A DNA stretch of 64,000 bases from DASVTR01 sp033855775 (GTDB lineage: Bacteria; Acidobacteriota; Blastocatellia; Pyrinomonadales; Pyrinomonadaceae). The stretch lies in contig JAWVFT010000130.1 in NCBI GenBank assembly GCA_033855775.1, positions 1-64,000 on the forward strand. Direction: 5' to 3'. A model generated the notes under the pieces. That model saw only the letters and a program-made list of their open reading frames with translations. It ran no database searches and was not told the origin of the DNA. Positions 43,590-52,926 of the stretch are shown one piece after another. Every line of letters begins with the position of its first letter. Position 1 is the first letter of the stretch. A program made the translations under genes and the position numbers.

Positions 43590-43975
43590 CTACGGGCAAA
43601 TTGCCCGCCGGATAATTGGCGATTCAAGCTCTCTGCGCAAGGCCCGTTGAGCTTCGCGCGGAACAGTAAATACGGGTCGAAATTTTCGCGTCGTCGTCGG
43701 CCAGGGTCGCTGGCGGCTTGCAACTACGGCGCATATTAGTGCATCATAGTTGCTGGTTATTCCTTCTCTCTTGCATCAACGGTGATGCGCTACACGCTTG
43801 TTAGTCTTTTGCGATGGCGTTTTGGATAGTTCGAGAGTAGGCTGTTTTCAACTTTAGAAGCCGCTCTGACAAGAGCACCCCGAACCCGAAGCCTTCGCTG
43901 CCTACCGTTACACCGAAGACACTTTAATTCGAGCTTCTCTCTTAACTCCTGTTTGCAAGGAGAAGGTACACATCT
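43590..43975. other. Intergenic region and long leader of RRM gene
   Basis: About 385 bases without a supported gene. It likely contains the promoter and a long 5' leader of the RRM protein gene, whose ribosome site AAGGAGAAGG lies at 43957-43966. Long structured leaders are common for cold-induced RNA-binding proteins, but no defined element was recognised. Confidence 0.4.
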
Positions 43976-44335
43976 ATGTCTATGAAACTTTACGTCGGAA
44001 ACCTGTCGTTCAACACTTCGAGCGATGATTTACAAGAACTGTTCGCGCAGGCCGGCACGGTCGAGTCTTCGGCTGTGGTCGAAGACCGCGAGACGGGTCG
44101 CTCACGTGGCTTCGGCTTCGTCGAAATGTCCACGAGCGAAGAAGGTCAGGCGGCCATCCAGAAATTCAACGGGATGGAAGTCGGCGGTCGTAGCCTCACC
44201 GTCAACGAAGCCAAGCCCCGCGAAGATCGCGGCGGTGGCGGCGGCGGTCGTGGCGGCTATGGCGGCGGCGGCGGTGGTCGCGGCGGTGGCGGCGGCGGAC
44301 GCGGCGGCTACGGCGGCGGCGGTTCGCGCTACTAA
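43976..44335 (+). CDS. RRM-domain RNA-binding protein, Gly-rich tail
   Basis: 119 aa. A single RRM (residues ~4-80) with RNP2 LYVGNLSF and RNP1 RSRGFGFVEM, followed by a tail of Gly/Arg/Tyr repeats (GGYGGGGGGRGG type). Such proteins bind single-stranded RNA and are usually cold-induced. The next gene is a DEAD-box helicase, separated by two hairpins, a pairing that fits RNA remodelling. Confidence 0.93.
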   Translation: MSMKLYVGNLSFNTSSDDLQELFAQAGTVESSAVVEDRETGRSRGFGFVEMSTSEEGQAAIQKFNGMEVGGRSLTVNEAKPREDRGGGGGGRGGYGGGGGGRGGGGGGRGGYGGGGSRY

Positions 44336-44340
44336 TCTCA

Positions 44341-44408
44341 CGGTCAACAAGAGTTTTGACCGCAGAGAAAAACGCCTCCGGCGCGCGCGACAAGACGCCG
44401 CCGGAGGC
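44341..44408 (+). terminator. Two consecutive hairpins between RRM and helicase genes
   Basis: CGGTCAA/TTGACCG (44341-44362) starts 5 bases past the stop codon and is followed by a perfect 10-bp stem GCCTCCGGCG/CGCCGGAGGC (44374-44408). A T-rich stretch follows shortly after. Likely a terminator or processing site that lets the RRM message accumulate separately from the helicase. Confidence 0.65.
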
Positions 44409-44485
44409 GCTCAACAATTTCTTTTCACACACAGCAGCGCGCTCCCGTCAACGAACGGTTTCAGAGCATGCGCCAAAGGATTTTC

Positions 44486-45700
44486 ATGAACTTTTCTCAA
44501 CTGGGGCTACAGCCTGCGCTGGTGCGCATATGCGAGTCCCTCGGATACACACAACCAACACCCATTCAAGAGCAGGCGATTCCCATCCTGCTCGGCGGCG
44601 CTGATTTAATCGGCTGCGCTGAAACAGGCTCCGGCAAGACCGCGGCGTTTCTGCTGCCCATCATTCAACGCATGTCAGAGAAAGCGCGTCCCGGCATTCG
44701 CGCTCTGATACTGGCGCCGACGCGCGAGTTGGCGACACAGATTGAAGCCAGCTATCGCTCGCTCGTGCCGAAGAAGAACGCAAGCTGCGTGACCATCATC
44801 GGCGGCTCCGGCATGGCGCAGCAGACGGCTGCCTTGCGGCGCGGCGTGAGCCTCGTGATTGCGACGCCCGGACGCCTGCTCGACCACATGGAGCGCGGCG
44901 CGATTAACTTCGCTTACCTTGAAACGCTCGTGCTCGACGAATCAGACCGGATGCTCGACATGGGTTTCTGGCCCTCCATCAAGCGCGTGCTCGCCGTCTT
45001 GCCGAAGACGCGCCAGACGATGCTTTTCTCGGCCACCATGTCGTCGGCGATTGAGCAGATTGCGCGCTCGACGATGAACACGCCGCAGCGAGTCGCGGTC
45101 AACGCGCCGGGTCGTCCCGCGGAGTTGGTTGACCAGACGGCTTATCCAGTGGCGACGGAATCGAAGATGGCTTTGCTGCTCGACTTGTTAGAGCGCGAAC
45201 GCTTCGAGCGCGTGCTCGTTTTCACGCGCACACGGCGCGGGGCCGAACGCCTCTCGCATATTCTCGAAGCCCGCTCGCACAAAGTTAATCGCATCCACGC
45301 AGACCGCTCGCAGCCGCAGCGTGAAGCGGCCCTGCGCGGCTTCAAAGACGGGCGCACGCGAGTGCTTGTGGCGACGGACATCGCGGCGCGCGGCATTGAC
45401 GTTGATTCAATCTCGCACGTCATCAACTACGACGTGCCGAACGCTCCGGAAGACTACGTGCATCGCATCGGTCGCACAGGCCGCGCGGGCAATCGTGGCC
45501 GCGCCATCACGCTGGTCACGCCGGTCGAAGAAATCTCAATGCGAGCCATCGAGCGATTGACCGGTCAAACGGTCGAGCGCGTCATGGTGCCCGGTTTCGG
45601 CGGCACGCAGCAAGCGAGCTTGAGCGCGCCCAAGCCATTCGGCGCAGTTCGCGGCGCAAGCGCTGGCCGTCGTTCATTCCGCCCGCGACGCGGCAGGTAA
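44486..45700 (+). CDS. DEAD-box RNA helicase (RhlE-like)
   Basis: 404 aa from ATG 44486, five bases after AAAGGA. Q motif PTPIQEQAIP, Walker A AETGSGKT at 45-52, APTRELA, GGSG, TPGRLLDHM, motif II D151-E-S-D (DESD rather than DEAD), SAT, and the HRIGRTGRAG motif VI are all present. The tail is short and basic. An ATP-dependent RNA-unwinding enzyme, probably aiding ribosome assembly or mRNA turnover with the adjacent RRM protein. Confidence 0.93.
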   Translation: MNFSQLGLQPALVRICESLGYTQPTPIQEQAIPILLGGADLIGCAETGSGKTAAFLLPIIQRMSEKARPGIRALILAPTRELATQIEASYRSLVPKKNASCVTIIGGSGMAQQTAALRRGVSLVIATPGRLLDHMERGAINFAYLETLVLDESDRMLDMGFWPSIKRVLAVLPKTRQTMLFSATMSSAIEQIARSTMNTPQRVAVNAPGRPAELVDQTAYPVATESKMALLLDLLERERFERVLVFTRTRRGAERLSHILEARSHKVNRIHADRSQPQREAALRGFKDGRTRVLVATDIAARGIDVDSISHVINYDVPNAPEDYVHRIGRTGRAGNRGRAITLVTPVEEISMRAIERLTGQTVERVMVPGFGGTQQASLSAPKPFGAVRGASAGRRSFRPRRGR

Positions 45701-45711
45701 ACAAACGTCAG

Positions 45712-45745
45712 GCAGGCCGTGTCGCCTCAAACACACGACCTGCCC
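45712..45745. terminator. Hairpin between convergent genes
   Basis: GGCAGG and CGTGT pair with ACACG and CCTGCC around a short loop, with a small internal mismatch. It lies just after the helicase stop. A direct repeat of CAGTTCGCATGTGCTG (near 45847 and 45866) lies in the same spacer. Confidence 0.5.
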
Positions 45746-45930
45746 CACAGACTTTCCATTCGAGTGGCGCTCAAAACTTTGCCGCGCCACTCACACAATC
45801 CTTCCTCTTCTCTTCCAACTCTTTCCAACAACAATCAGAGAAAAACAGTTCGCATGTGCTGCTAATCAGTTCGCATGTGCTGTAATTCTATTTGCAGTTT
45901 CTTTTCGCTGTGCGTCAATGAAGCGCGGAA

Positions 45931-47289
45931 TTACGCTTCGTCTTCAAGGACGAGCAGAGCCGTGACGCCGCCGCCGGAGGAGACGTTGCAGAGCAGGGAT
46001 GATGAGAGACGGGCGAGGCCGCCGTGCATCTCGTTGCGGAAGAGGAAGGGGTCGAAATCAACCAGCATCTCCTCCCATTCGATGTCGTCCGCGTAGCCCG
46101 CCATCATTACTTTCTCAACTTCCGCGCGCTCCTGCGCGACGAAGGGTTCTTCCATGCCGCGCACTATCGCTTGCTCCCACGCTTGCGGCGTTGTCTCCGA
46201 GCCAATCAAGACGCCATGCCCGCCGTAGTCGTCATTGGGCTTGATGACTAAACGCTCGCGCTCTCGTTTGAGCAGTTCGGGCAGGTCTTGCTCTACGCCT
46301 TCGTAGGTCGTGCGGCCCGCGCGGATGCGACGTGTCCAGGGGATATGAAGACGCGCGCAATTGAGTTGCTCCGGCGTGAAGAGGTATTCGTAGCGCGGGT
46401 CGCTGATGACGGCGAGGCTCGCTTTCTTGTGCGCCAGCTTGGTGCGAAACGAGTTGGCGACCATCACGCGCCGCTCCGCGTAAGCGCGCACGAGCGGGTG
46501 CGTCTCGTCAAACTTTTCCAGAAACTCGTGGATGATGACGCGCTTGTAAACGATGTCAATCTCTTCGCCGCGAGCCGAGAGCCGCCGCCCGTCATACTCC
46601 AACTCGCGCGGGTCGCAGATGATGACGGGGTAGCCCTCCGACTCGAAGTAAGTTTTCAAGACATCAAACTCGCTCTCGGTCGCCACGCCCTTCCAATCGA
46701 CAATCGCAATCAAGGGCCGCTCTGTGTCGCCGCCCCACTCTCGATACGTCTCGACGAGAGAGCGCAGGAGATGCGTGTGCGGCGCGGGTCGCCAGTGTTC
46801 ATAGCGCGCCAGAAACTCTCTCATGTGCGGCAAGTCGAACATCAAACTCTCGACCAGCATTTGGTCTGTCAGCCCCGCCGGACTCTCCGCGTTGTATTCG
46901 AGAAAGCGGAAATTGTTTGCGCCGATGAAGGTGTCCAGACGGCTGTTGACACACAGGACTTTGTAGCCGGGGTCAATGCGGGCCGCCATCTCTTCGCGCG
47001 CCGTCGGAGCAAGCTCGCGCATCAAGGCTGCGTCCGAGAGCGCGGCCTCGCTGATGCGCTCAAAGGCCGGGGCGAGAGTTTCGGCGGCCTCGGCAATCGC
47101 GCCGTAGAGCGGGCGCGGCAACACGAGCGGGCTGAGATACGAACAGACCGGACGCTCGCCGTAGACCAACCCCAATTCGATTTGCCTCGCGCGCAAGGCG
47201 CGAAACAGCGGCGCGTCAAGCTCCGGCGCGCTCCTGATGCGCGCCGCCAGCCAATCGAGCGCGGGCCTTCCCGGTTCATAGAGCGACAT
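45931..47289 (-). CDS. Circularly permuted ATP-grasp family protein
   Basis: 452 aa from ATG 47289 (ribosome site GGGAGAG); the frame is open further upstream but without support. Features: CVNSRLDTFIGANNFRFLEYNAESPAG, VYKRVIIHEFLEKF, RLVIKPNDDYGGHGVLIG and PFVAQERAEVE, the lysine- and acid-containing ATP-grasp elements in permuted order. Related proteins join amino acids or modify peptides with ATP. The substrate is unknown. It is a single-gene unit convergent with the helicase. Confidence 0.75.
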   Translation of the reverse strand: MSLYEPGRPALDWLAARIRSAPELDAPLFRALRARQIELGLVYGERPVCSYLSPLVLPRPLYGAIAEAAETLAPAFERISEAALSDAALMRELAPTAREEMAARIDPGYKVLCVNSRLDTFIGANNFRFLEYNAESPAGLTDQMLVESLMFDLPHMREFLARYEHWRPAPHTHLLRSLVETYREWGGDTERPLIAIVDWKGVATESEFDVLKTYFESEGYPVIICDPRELEYDGRRLSARGEEIDIVYKRVIIHEFLEKFDETHPLVRAYAERRVMVANSFRTKLAHKKASLAVISDPRYEYLFTPEQLNCARLHIPWTRRIRAGRTTYEGVEQDLPELLKRERERLVIKPNDDYGGHGVLIGSETTPQAWEQAIVRGMEEPFVAQERAEVEKVMMAGYADDIEWEEMLVDFDPFLFRNEMHGGLARLSSSLLCNVSSGGGVTALLVLEDEA

Positions 47290-47572
47290 GGTTTTTCTCT
47301 CCCTGAAAGCGACAACAGTAGCGGAGCGATTATGGACGACGACGGGCGAATAGTGAAAGCAAAACGTTTCAGGCCGCCGCGGCCACGCTTTAGCCACGTT
47401 TTCATAATTCGATATTCATCATTCATAATTATTCCGAAGTAAGCTAACATCCATGCTTGACAGCGCGGTCTTAACTTTAATGGAAGCAGCGGGCGCGCGC
47501 GCGTAGCCTTGCGCTGGCGCGTGCGCTTGAAAGCGACTCCCGCTCAAACTCTAAATTCAGGTGGTGCGATTA

Positions 47573-49666
47573 ATGCCGACAAATCTTTCCAGACGTGTGC
47601 TCGTTCTCTTTCTACTCTACTGTTTCCTTTGCTCGCCGTGGCTCTCGGCGCGGGCCGACGAAGGGATGTGGACGTTCGCCAATCCTCCGCTCAAGCAACT
47701 CAAGGAGAAGTATAATTTCGAGCCGACGAAAGAATGGCTCGACCACGTGCGACTCTCTTCGGTGCGCGTCGGCGGCGGCACGGGCTCGTTCGTCTCAGCC
47801 GACGGACTCGTGCTCACTAATCATCACATCGTCCGCTCGTCGCTCGCCAAGCTCTCGACGCAGGAGCGCGATTTGCTCAAGACAGGTTTCTACGCGAAGA
47901 TGCGCGCCGAAGAGTTGAAGGCTTCCGACCTGACAGTCGAAGTCCTCGTTTCGATGGCGGACGTGACCGAGCGCGTGCTCTCTGCGGGGCGCAACGCGGC
48001 GGACGACGCGGCGGCGGAAGCGAGCCGCAAGAAAGAGATTGCGCTGGTTGAAAAAGAGGAGCGCGAGAAACAGAGCGCCTTGCGCCCGACCGTCATCTCG
48101 CTCTACGAGGGCGGCGAATACTGGCTCTACGACTATAAAAAATATACGGACGTGCGCGTGGTCTTCGCGCCCGAAGCGCAGGCCGCGGAGTTTGGCGGCG
48201 ACTACGACAACTTTACCTTTCCGCGCTACGCTCTCGATTGCGCCTTCGTCCGCGTCTACGAAAACGACAAGCCCGCGCAGATTCAGGACTACCTCCGCTG
48301 GAACTCCGTGGGAGCGACGGAGAACGAGTTAATCTTCGTCGTCGGCAATCCCGGCTCGACCGACCGCCTGCGCGCCGTCTCGCAGATTGAATATCAGCGC
48401 GACATGTCGAACCCGATGCAGTTGCGCTCGCTCACGCGCAGGCGCGACGCCCTCGTTCGTTTCTCCGCGCGCGGGGCCGAGCAAGCGCGCCGCGCCTCCG
48501 ACACCATTTCCGGCTACAACAACACGCTCAAGCGTCTGCAAGGTCAGCAGGAAGGATTGCTGACGGAGAAGTTGATGCGACAAAAGCTATCGGAGGAAAG
48601 CGAACTGCGCGCGCGGCTGGCGAAGAATCAGGAATGGCAAAAGACGTACGGCACATCCTGGGACGAGATGGCTGCGGTCTATAAAAAGCTGACGCCGATG
48701 GCGAAGCGACTCTTCTATTCGAGCCTCGCCGGTTCGACGCTCTCCGGCTATGCTCTGGCCTTCGCGCAGTATGCCGCCGAGATGAAGAAGCCGAGCGCGG
48801 AGCGGCTCCCCGCTTACCGCGACTCCAATCTTGAATCGCTCAAATCTCAACTGCTCTCGCCCGCGCCCGTCTACATGGACTACGAAGAGTTTGTCCTCGC
48901 CGAACGGCTCAAGGAGATTCAGGACGAACTCGGCGCGGACGACCCTTTCGTCAAAGCGGTGGTCGGCTCGCGCAATTCAATGGAGACGGCCAGCGAGTTG
49001 ATTAAAGGCACGAAGCTGAACGAACTCGCTTATCGCAAGTCTCTCATCGAAGGCGGCCCGGCGGCCATTGACGCTTCGACCGACGCGCTCATCGTCGTGG
49101 CTCGCCAGCTTGACCCCATCGTGCGCGAGCTTGATAAGTGGAACAGGGAAAACGTCGAAGGCGCACGCAACGCCGCCGGCGAGAAGGTGGCGAAGGCGCG
49201 CTTTGCCATCTACGGTAGGTCGATTGCGCCCGACGCCAACTTCACCTTGCGCTTCGCCTACGGCGTCGTCAAAGGCTACGAACTCGGCACGACGCTCGTG
49301 CCTTACAAGACGACCTACGCCGGACTGTATGACCGCGGCGCGAGCTTTGAGCAGAAGCCGCCGTTCAATATCGCGCCGCAACTCTTGGCCCGCCGCCAGA
49401 GCGTGGAGTTGACGACGCCCTTCGACTTCGTTTACACGGCTGACACCATCGGCGGCAACTCCGGCTCGCCCGTCATCAATCGCAAAGGCGAAATCGTCGG
49501 CGTCAACTTCGACAGCAACGTCCATCGCTTCGTCTCGCGCTACGTCTACACGGAAGAGACTGGCCGCGCGATGGGCGTTCACACCGGCGGCATCATCGAA
49601 GCCCTGCGCAAGGTTTACGACGCTCCGGCGCTCGCCGACGAGTTGGAGAAAAAAGCCGGCTCTTAA
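47573..49666 (+). CDS. S46-family dipeptidyl peptidase
   Basis: 697 aa from ATG 47573, chosen over the GTG at 47561 because CAGGTGG lies at a proper distance. A signal peptide (LVLFLLYCFLCSPWLSARA) precedes MWTFANPPLKQLKEKYNFEP, typical of DPP7/DPP11. Catalytic elements: His in VLTNHHIV, Asp in FGGDYDNFTFPRY, Ser in GGNSGSPVIN. These periplasmic serine peptidases release N-terminal dipeptides from oligopeptides, feeding amino-acid catabolism. Confidence 0.92.
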   Translation: MPTNLSRRVLVLFLLYCFLCSPWLSARADEGMWTFANPPLKQLKEKYNFEPTKEWLDHVRLSSVRVGGGTGSFVSADGLVLTNHHIVRSSLAKLSTQERDLLKTGFYAKMRAEELKASDLTVEVLVSMADVTERVLSAGRNAADDAAAEASRKKEIALVEKEEREKQSALRPTVISLYEGGEYWLYDYKKYTDVRVVFAPEAQAAEFGGDYDNFTFPRYALDCAFVRVYENDKPAQIQDYLRWNSVGATENELIFVVGNPGSTDRLRAVSQIEYQRDMSNPMQLRSLTRRRDALVRFSARGAEQARRASDTISGYNNTLKRLQGQQEGLLTEKLMRQKLSEESELRARLAKNQEWQKTYGTSWDEMAAVYKKLTPMAKRLFYSSLAGSTLSGYALAFAQYAAEMKKPSAERLPAYRDSNLESLKSQLLSPAPVYMDYEEFVLAERLKEIQDELGADDPFVKAVVGSRNSMETASELIKGTKLNELAYRKSLIEGGPAAIDASTDALIVVARQLDPIVRELDKWNRENVEGARNAAGEKVAKARFAIYGRSIAPDANFTLRFAYGVVKGYELGTTLVPYKTTYAGLYDRGASFEQKPPFNIAPQLLARRQSVELTTPFDFVYTADTIGGNSGSPVINRKGEIVGVNFDSNVHRFVSRYVYTEETGRAMGVHTGGIIEALRKVYDAPALADELEKKAGS

Positions 49667-49732
49667 ATTTTAATTCAAGCTGGAAACCTGACCCTGAGAA
49701 GTCCTCTTCCCCATGAAGGAGAATAGAACGTT

Positions 49733-50377
49733 ATGAGCTTTGATTGGTTGACCAAAATCGGAAAGTTCAATGTCGAGAAGAAAGAGATTAGACGACCCGG
49801 CGGCAAGCCTTACTATCTCTCTTCGAGCACGCTGATTGGCGTGCTGCACACGACCGAAGGCAACAGCGTGGACGGAGCATGGAAGACGCTGAGCAAAGAT
49901 TTCAGCGCGCCGCATTTCATCACCGGCGAGAATCGCATCGTCCAGTGTCGCCCGCTCACGGCGCAGGGCGGCGCGCTCAAAACCAACCCGCCGTTCTTCC
50001 CGAACGCGCAGGCACAGATACAGATTGAGATGTCCTGCATCACGAAGATGGTGAAGGGCGTTCCTGTGCTCTGGCTGCCCGTCCCAAACGTGCTTGAGCC
50101 GACGCTGGCCGTCATGGCATGGTGCAAAAAGAACCTCAACATCCCGCTTCAGAAGCCTGCCAACTGGCCCGACGACGGCGTTGATTTGAAAGGCACCATC
50201 TGGGCCGCCAACAACAAGCGGCGCAAGGAAGCCGCCGCCGGTCTGTGGCCCGTGGGCAAGGGTTGGTGGATGCATCTTGAAGTTCCCGCGCAGCAGAAGA
50301 CATGGCACTACGACTGCGGCGCGCTTCAACGCACGGAGATGTTTCGTCAAGCCGAACTCCTGCTCGACACCATCTGA
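49733..50377 (+). CDS. Amidase_2/PGRP-fold protein
   Basis: 214 aa, ribosome site AAGGAG upstream. LIGVLHTTEGNSVDGAWKTL, SAPHFITGENRIVQCRPL and IQIEMSC match the N-acetylmuramoyl-L-alanine amidase (Amidase_2) fold. H in VLHTTEG and H in HYDCGAL are candidate zinc ligands. No signal peptide is visible, unusual for a wall amidase, so it may be exported otherwise, act on recycled muropeptides, or be phage-derived. Confidence 0.75.
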   Translation: MSFDWLTKIGKFNVEKKEIRRPGGKPYYLSSSTLIGVLHTTEGNSVDGAWKTLSKDFSAPHFITGENRIVQCRPLTAQGGALKTNPPFFPNAQAQIQIEMSCITKMVKGVPVLWLPVPNVLEPTLAVMAWCKKNLNIPLQKPANWPDDGVDLKGTIWAANNKRRKEAAAGLWPVGKGWWMHLEVPAQQKTWHYDCGALQRTEMFRQAELLLDTI

Positions 50378-50425
50378 ACCGAACGCTTGACGCTCAAGGC
50401 TGAACCCAACGCTTGACGCTCAAGG
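50374..50425. repeat. 26-bp tandem duplication after amidase gene
   Basis: CTGAACC(G/C)AACGCTTGACG followed by CTCAAGG occurs twice in direct succession (50374-50399 and 50400-50425), the first copy overlapping the stop codon of the amidase gene. Confidence 0.7.
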
Positions 50426-50453
50426 CGTCTCGCCGCGAAGCGACGCTCGGACG

Positions 50454-50513
50454 CGCAAACGACAAAGGACATGATGAGAGCTTCAAACTCCTTCGTGTCC
50501 TTTGTCGCTTGCG
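50454..50513. terminator. 18-bp stem-loop downstream of amidase gene
   Basis: The arms 50454-50471 and 50496-50513 pair at 17 of 18 positions (core GACAAAGGACA/TGTCCTTTGTC) around a 24-base loop. It lies between two co-directional genes and probably ends the amidase transcript. Confidence 0.65.
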
Positions 50514-50596
50514 GTTGAAATTCCGCGCTTCACTTGTGTTACTTTATCGCGAGTCGCCCGACTATCAATCGAAGCCATCGACAAGGAGATTCCCCT

Positions 50597-51217
50597 ATGA
50601 AGTTGACAGCCTGCGCGTTGCTGCTCCTGTGCGTGCTGAGCCTCTCTTTCGCGCCTGCCAACGGAAGCCGGGTCGCGCCTCCGCCCGCCTCACAAAGCGA
50701 CGACATCAACAAGGCCAACTGGCAACAGCGCCCGAAGATTAAAGCCGTGCGCGCCGTCGTCCAGACGGTGAAGAACGGCATGAGCAGAAACTCTTTCAAA
50801 GTCAGGACGCGCGAGTTTGAATACTGCGAGCCTTACGCGGACGGGCGACGCGCAATCGCCACGGACAAGAGCGGGCGCGTGCGTTACTACGAAAAGCAGG
50901 CAGGCTCCGATGATTCCGCTCTGAAGTGGGAACACTACTATGACGAGCAAGGCCGTCTGCGCTTCGTCTTCATCACGGGCGGCGCGGCCAACGGCGCGGA
51001 GCTGGAGCACCGCATCTATTTTGACGAGGGCGGCAAACGCATCTGGGAAGAGCAGAAGTACACGAAAGGCGAGGGCTACACCTTCCCCACCGTCTGGCCC
51101 GACGAACAACTTCACTTTAACAACGTCCTCGCAGCCTTCGACGCCAAATCACCCTGCGCGGAAAAGAGAAGTCCAAAGTCTAAAGTCCAAAGTCCAAAGT
51201 CGAAGAAACGTTCCTGA
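50597..51217 (+). CDS. Secreted protein with MORN/toxin-antitoxin-like repeats
   Basis: 206 aa from ATG 50597 with AAGGAG upstream. A signal peptide (MKLTACALLLLCVLSLSFAP) is followed by a beta-rich domain: DKSGRVRYYEK, YYDEQGRLRFVFI and YFDEGGKRIWEEQ, repeated strand-turn units of a type seen in many secreted acidobacterial proteins. No family can be named. The last ~16 residues (KSKVQSPKSKKRS region) are encoded by the left arm of the giant hairpin 51169-51257, so the C-terminus looks like read-through into repeat DNA. Confidence 0.6.
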   Translation: MKLTACALLLLCVLSLSFAPANGSRVAPPPASQSDDINKANWQQRPKIKAVRAVVQTVKNGMSRNSFKVRTREFEYCEPYADGRRAIATDKSGRVRYYEKQAGSDDSALKWEHYYDEQGRLRFVFITGGAANGAELEHRIYFDEGGKRIWEEQKYTKGEGYTFPTVWPDEQLHFNNVLAAFDAKSPCAEKRSPKSKVQSPKSKKRS

Positions 51218-51257
51218 CGTTCCTGACTTTGGACTTTGGACTTTAGACTTTGGACTT
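51169..51257. terminator. Perfect 33-bp hairpin between convergent genes
   Basis: The arms 51169-51201 and 51225-51257 are exact reverse complements, built from repeats of the heptamer GTCCAAA, around a 23-base loop. It overlaps the 3' ends of both neighbouring coding regions. An unusually long bidirectional terminator, or a repeat element that acts as one. Confidence 0.85.
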
Positions 51258-52692
51258 ATTTCAATCTGAGGCTACTCAAGATTTCCTCAAAGGCCGGTTG
51301 GTAAGTTTGCCATTCGTCTTCGGGGGCCATCGTGATGAGGTAGAAGAGTTTGCCGTCGGAGGTCGCTGTGGTGTGTATGACATCCACTTCCATGACGCCC
51401 GTGACGGTTGACGGCCCCGCCACCATCGTCGCATAGCCGCGTCGCCCGCCGAAGTTAATAGACTGCGGCTGGCGCACGATGCGGAAGTCCGGGTTCGTGG
51501 CAATCTGCTGCTCGACAAACTTCGCGTTGGCCTCTTCCAGATTGCTCGACTCAGGCGCAAGCGCTCCGATGAACAGTCCGTGCGTGACGAAGACGGTCTG
51601 CTCTCGCTGCCCGTAGGCTCCCTTCGGGGCGAAGATTAAATTCACCTGATCCGTCGTCAACACGTCCCAGTTCTGCGGGTAGCGAAGGGCGAACGAGCCG
51701 TCGCGCGTTTGAAAGTCCTCGTAAGCGGCGGCGGGCCGTTCGGGCCGCGTCCCGGCCTTCATGTCACCGGGGTCGCGCGGGCCGACGCGCGCGGGCGAGT
51801 CCGCAGAACTGAGCGACGAAGCGTTGCCCGTCAACAAAGCTTTGACTTGCTTGAACTCGTTGGTGTCGTGCGTCGGGTTCTGGCTCACCTTGAGTTGCGA
51901 CATCATTTCGTTAATCGCCGCGACGCGATTGCCGGGGTCCGGGTGGTCGCTCAACAACTGCGGCGTGCGCTGCCCGCCCTGCGCTTCAAGGGTCTTAAAA
52001 AAGTTTGCCATGTCGCGCGGGTCGTAACCGGCGGCGGCCATGATGTGCGCGCCTTCGAGGTCGGCTTGCGTTTCGGCTGTGCGACCGAATTTGAGGAAGA
52101 GCATGTTGGCGCCCGCGCCGCCGATTGAGTCAACGATGTGGCCGAGGTCTGCGTCCGCCCCGCCCGCGATGTTGCGCAGGATGTCCAACCCGGCTTGAGC
52201 GAGATAAGCCTTCGAGGCCTGGTTCGTCCCGTGGCGCAGCGCGACGTGCGAAATCTCGTGCGCCATGACGCCCGCAATCTCGCCCTCGTTCTTCGCCGCT
52301 GCCAGCGCGCCCGCGTTGACGAAAACGAAGCCGCCGGGCAGAGCGAAGGCGTTAATCTCCTTCGAGGCGACGACCGCGAACTGGTATGGGAAACTGTAGC
52401 CGGGAGCCTTGGCCGCGAGCTTCGCTCCAAGCTGGCGGACGTAGTTGACGACTCGCTCGTCGCGCAACAGCGGCACCTGCTGCGACACCTTGGCCGCCGA
52501 CTGCCGACCAAGCTCTATGTCCTGCTCCGGCTTGAACAGGTTGAAGCCTGCGCGGAAATGCGGAGCGGGACGCGCGCCGCCCGTGCTCGTTGTGCCGCCG
52601 CCGGAGTTGTCTCCGAGCAAGCCGCGACACGAAAGCTGCGCGAGCATCAATGCGACCATCAACAGAGCAGAAGCGCGGCGGCGAAAAGACAT
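51256..52692 (-). CDS. M48-family metallopeptidase
   Basis: 478 aa with a signal sequence (ALLMVALMLAQLSC). Zinc motif H145-E146-x2-H149 (VMAHEISHVALRHG), with the third ligand expected in ETQADLEGAHIMA near 210. The C-terminal ~170 residues form a separate domain (FALRYPQNWDVLT, then VTGVMEVDVIHTT) common in acidobacterial M48 proteins. Likely a BepA/LoiP-like periplasmic quality-control protease. It shares the giant hairpin with the convergent gene. Confidence 0.88.
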   Translation of the reverse strand: MSFRRRASALLMVALMLAQLSCRGLLGDNSGGGTTSTGGARPAPHFRAGFNLFKPEQDIELGRQSAAKVSQQVPLLRDERVVNYVRQLGAKLAAKAPGYSFPYQFAVVASKEINAFALPGGFVFVNAGALAAAKNEGEIAGVMAHEISHVALRHGTNQASKAYLAQAGLDILRNIAGGADADLGHIVDSIGGAGANMLFLKFGRTAETQADLEGAHIMAAAGYDPRDMANFFKTLEAQGGQRTPQLLSDHPDPGNRVAAINEMMSQLKVSQNPTHDTNEFKQVKALLTGNASSLSSADSPARVGPRDPGDMKAGTRPERPAAAYEDFQTRDGSFALRYPQNWDVLTTDQVNLIFAPKGAYGQREQTVFVTHGLFIGALAPESSNLEEANAKFVEQQIATNPDFRIVRQPQSINFGGRRGYATMVAGPSTVTGVMEVDVIHTTATSDGKLFYLITMAPEDEWQTYQPAFEEILSSLRLK

Positions 52693-52926
52693 GACTGAAA
52701 TTCTCCCTTGGCCCGGAAAGCATCATGATGAGCGCAGCGCGAGCATGGCTTTGCGCCGCGCTCATCATTCGACAGGAAATTTGTTTGGGGAACTTAACGG
52801 CGTGATATTAGACTATTCGCCAGGCCTTCGCCACCCGTCAAATCGCCGCTTGAAGGAAGCAACAAGCCATCGCCTGCAAGGCTCGCACAGTTAAGGGCTG
52901 CCTGCTACTGATGTGCCCAAACTTTC

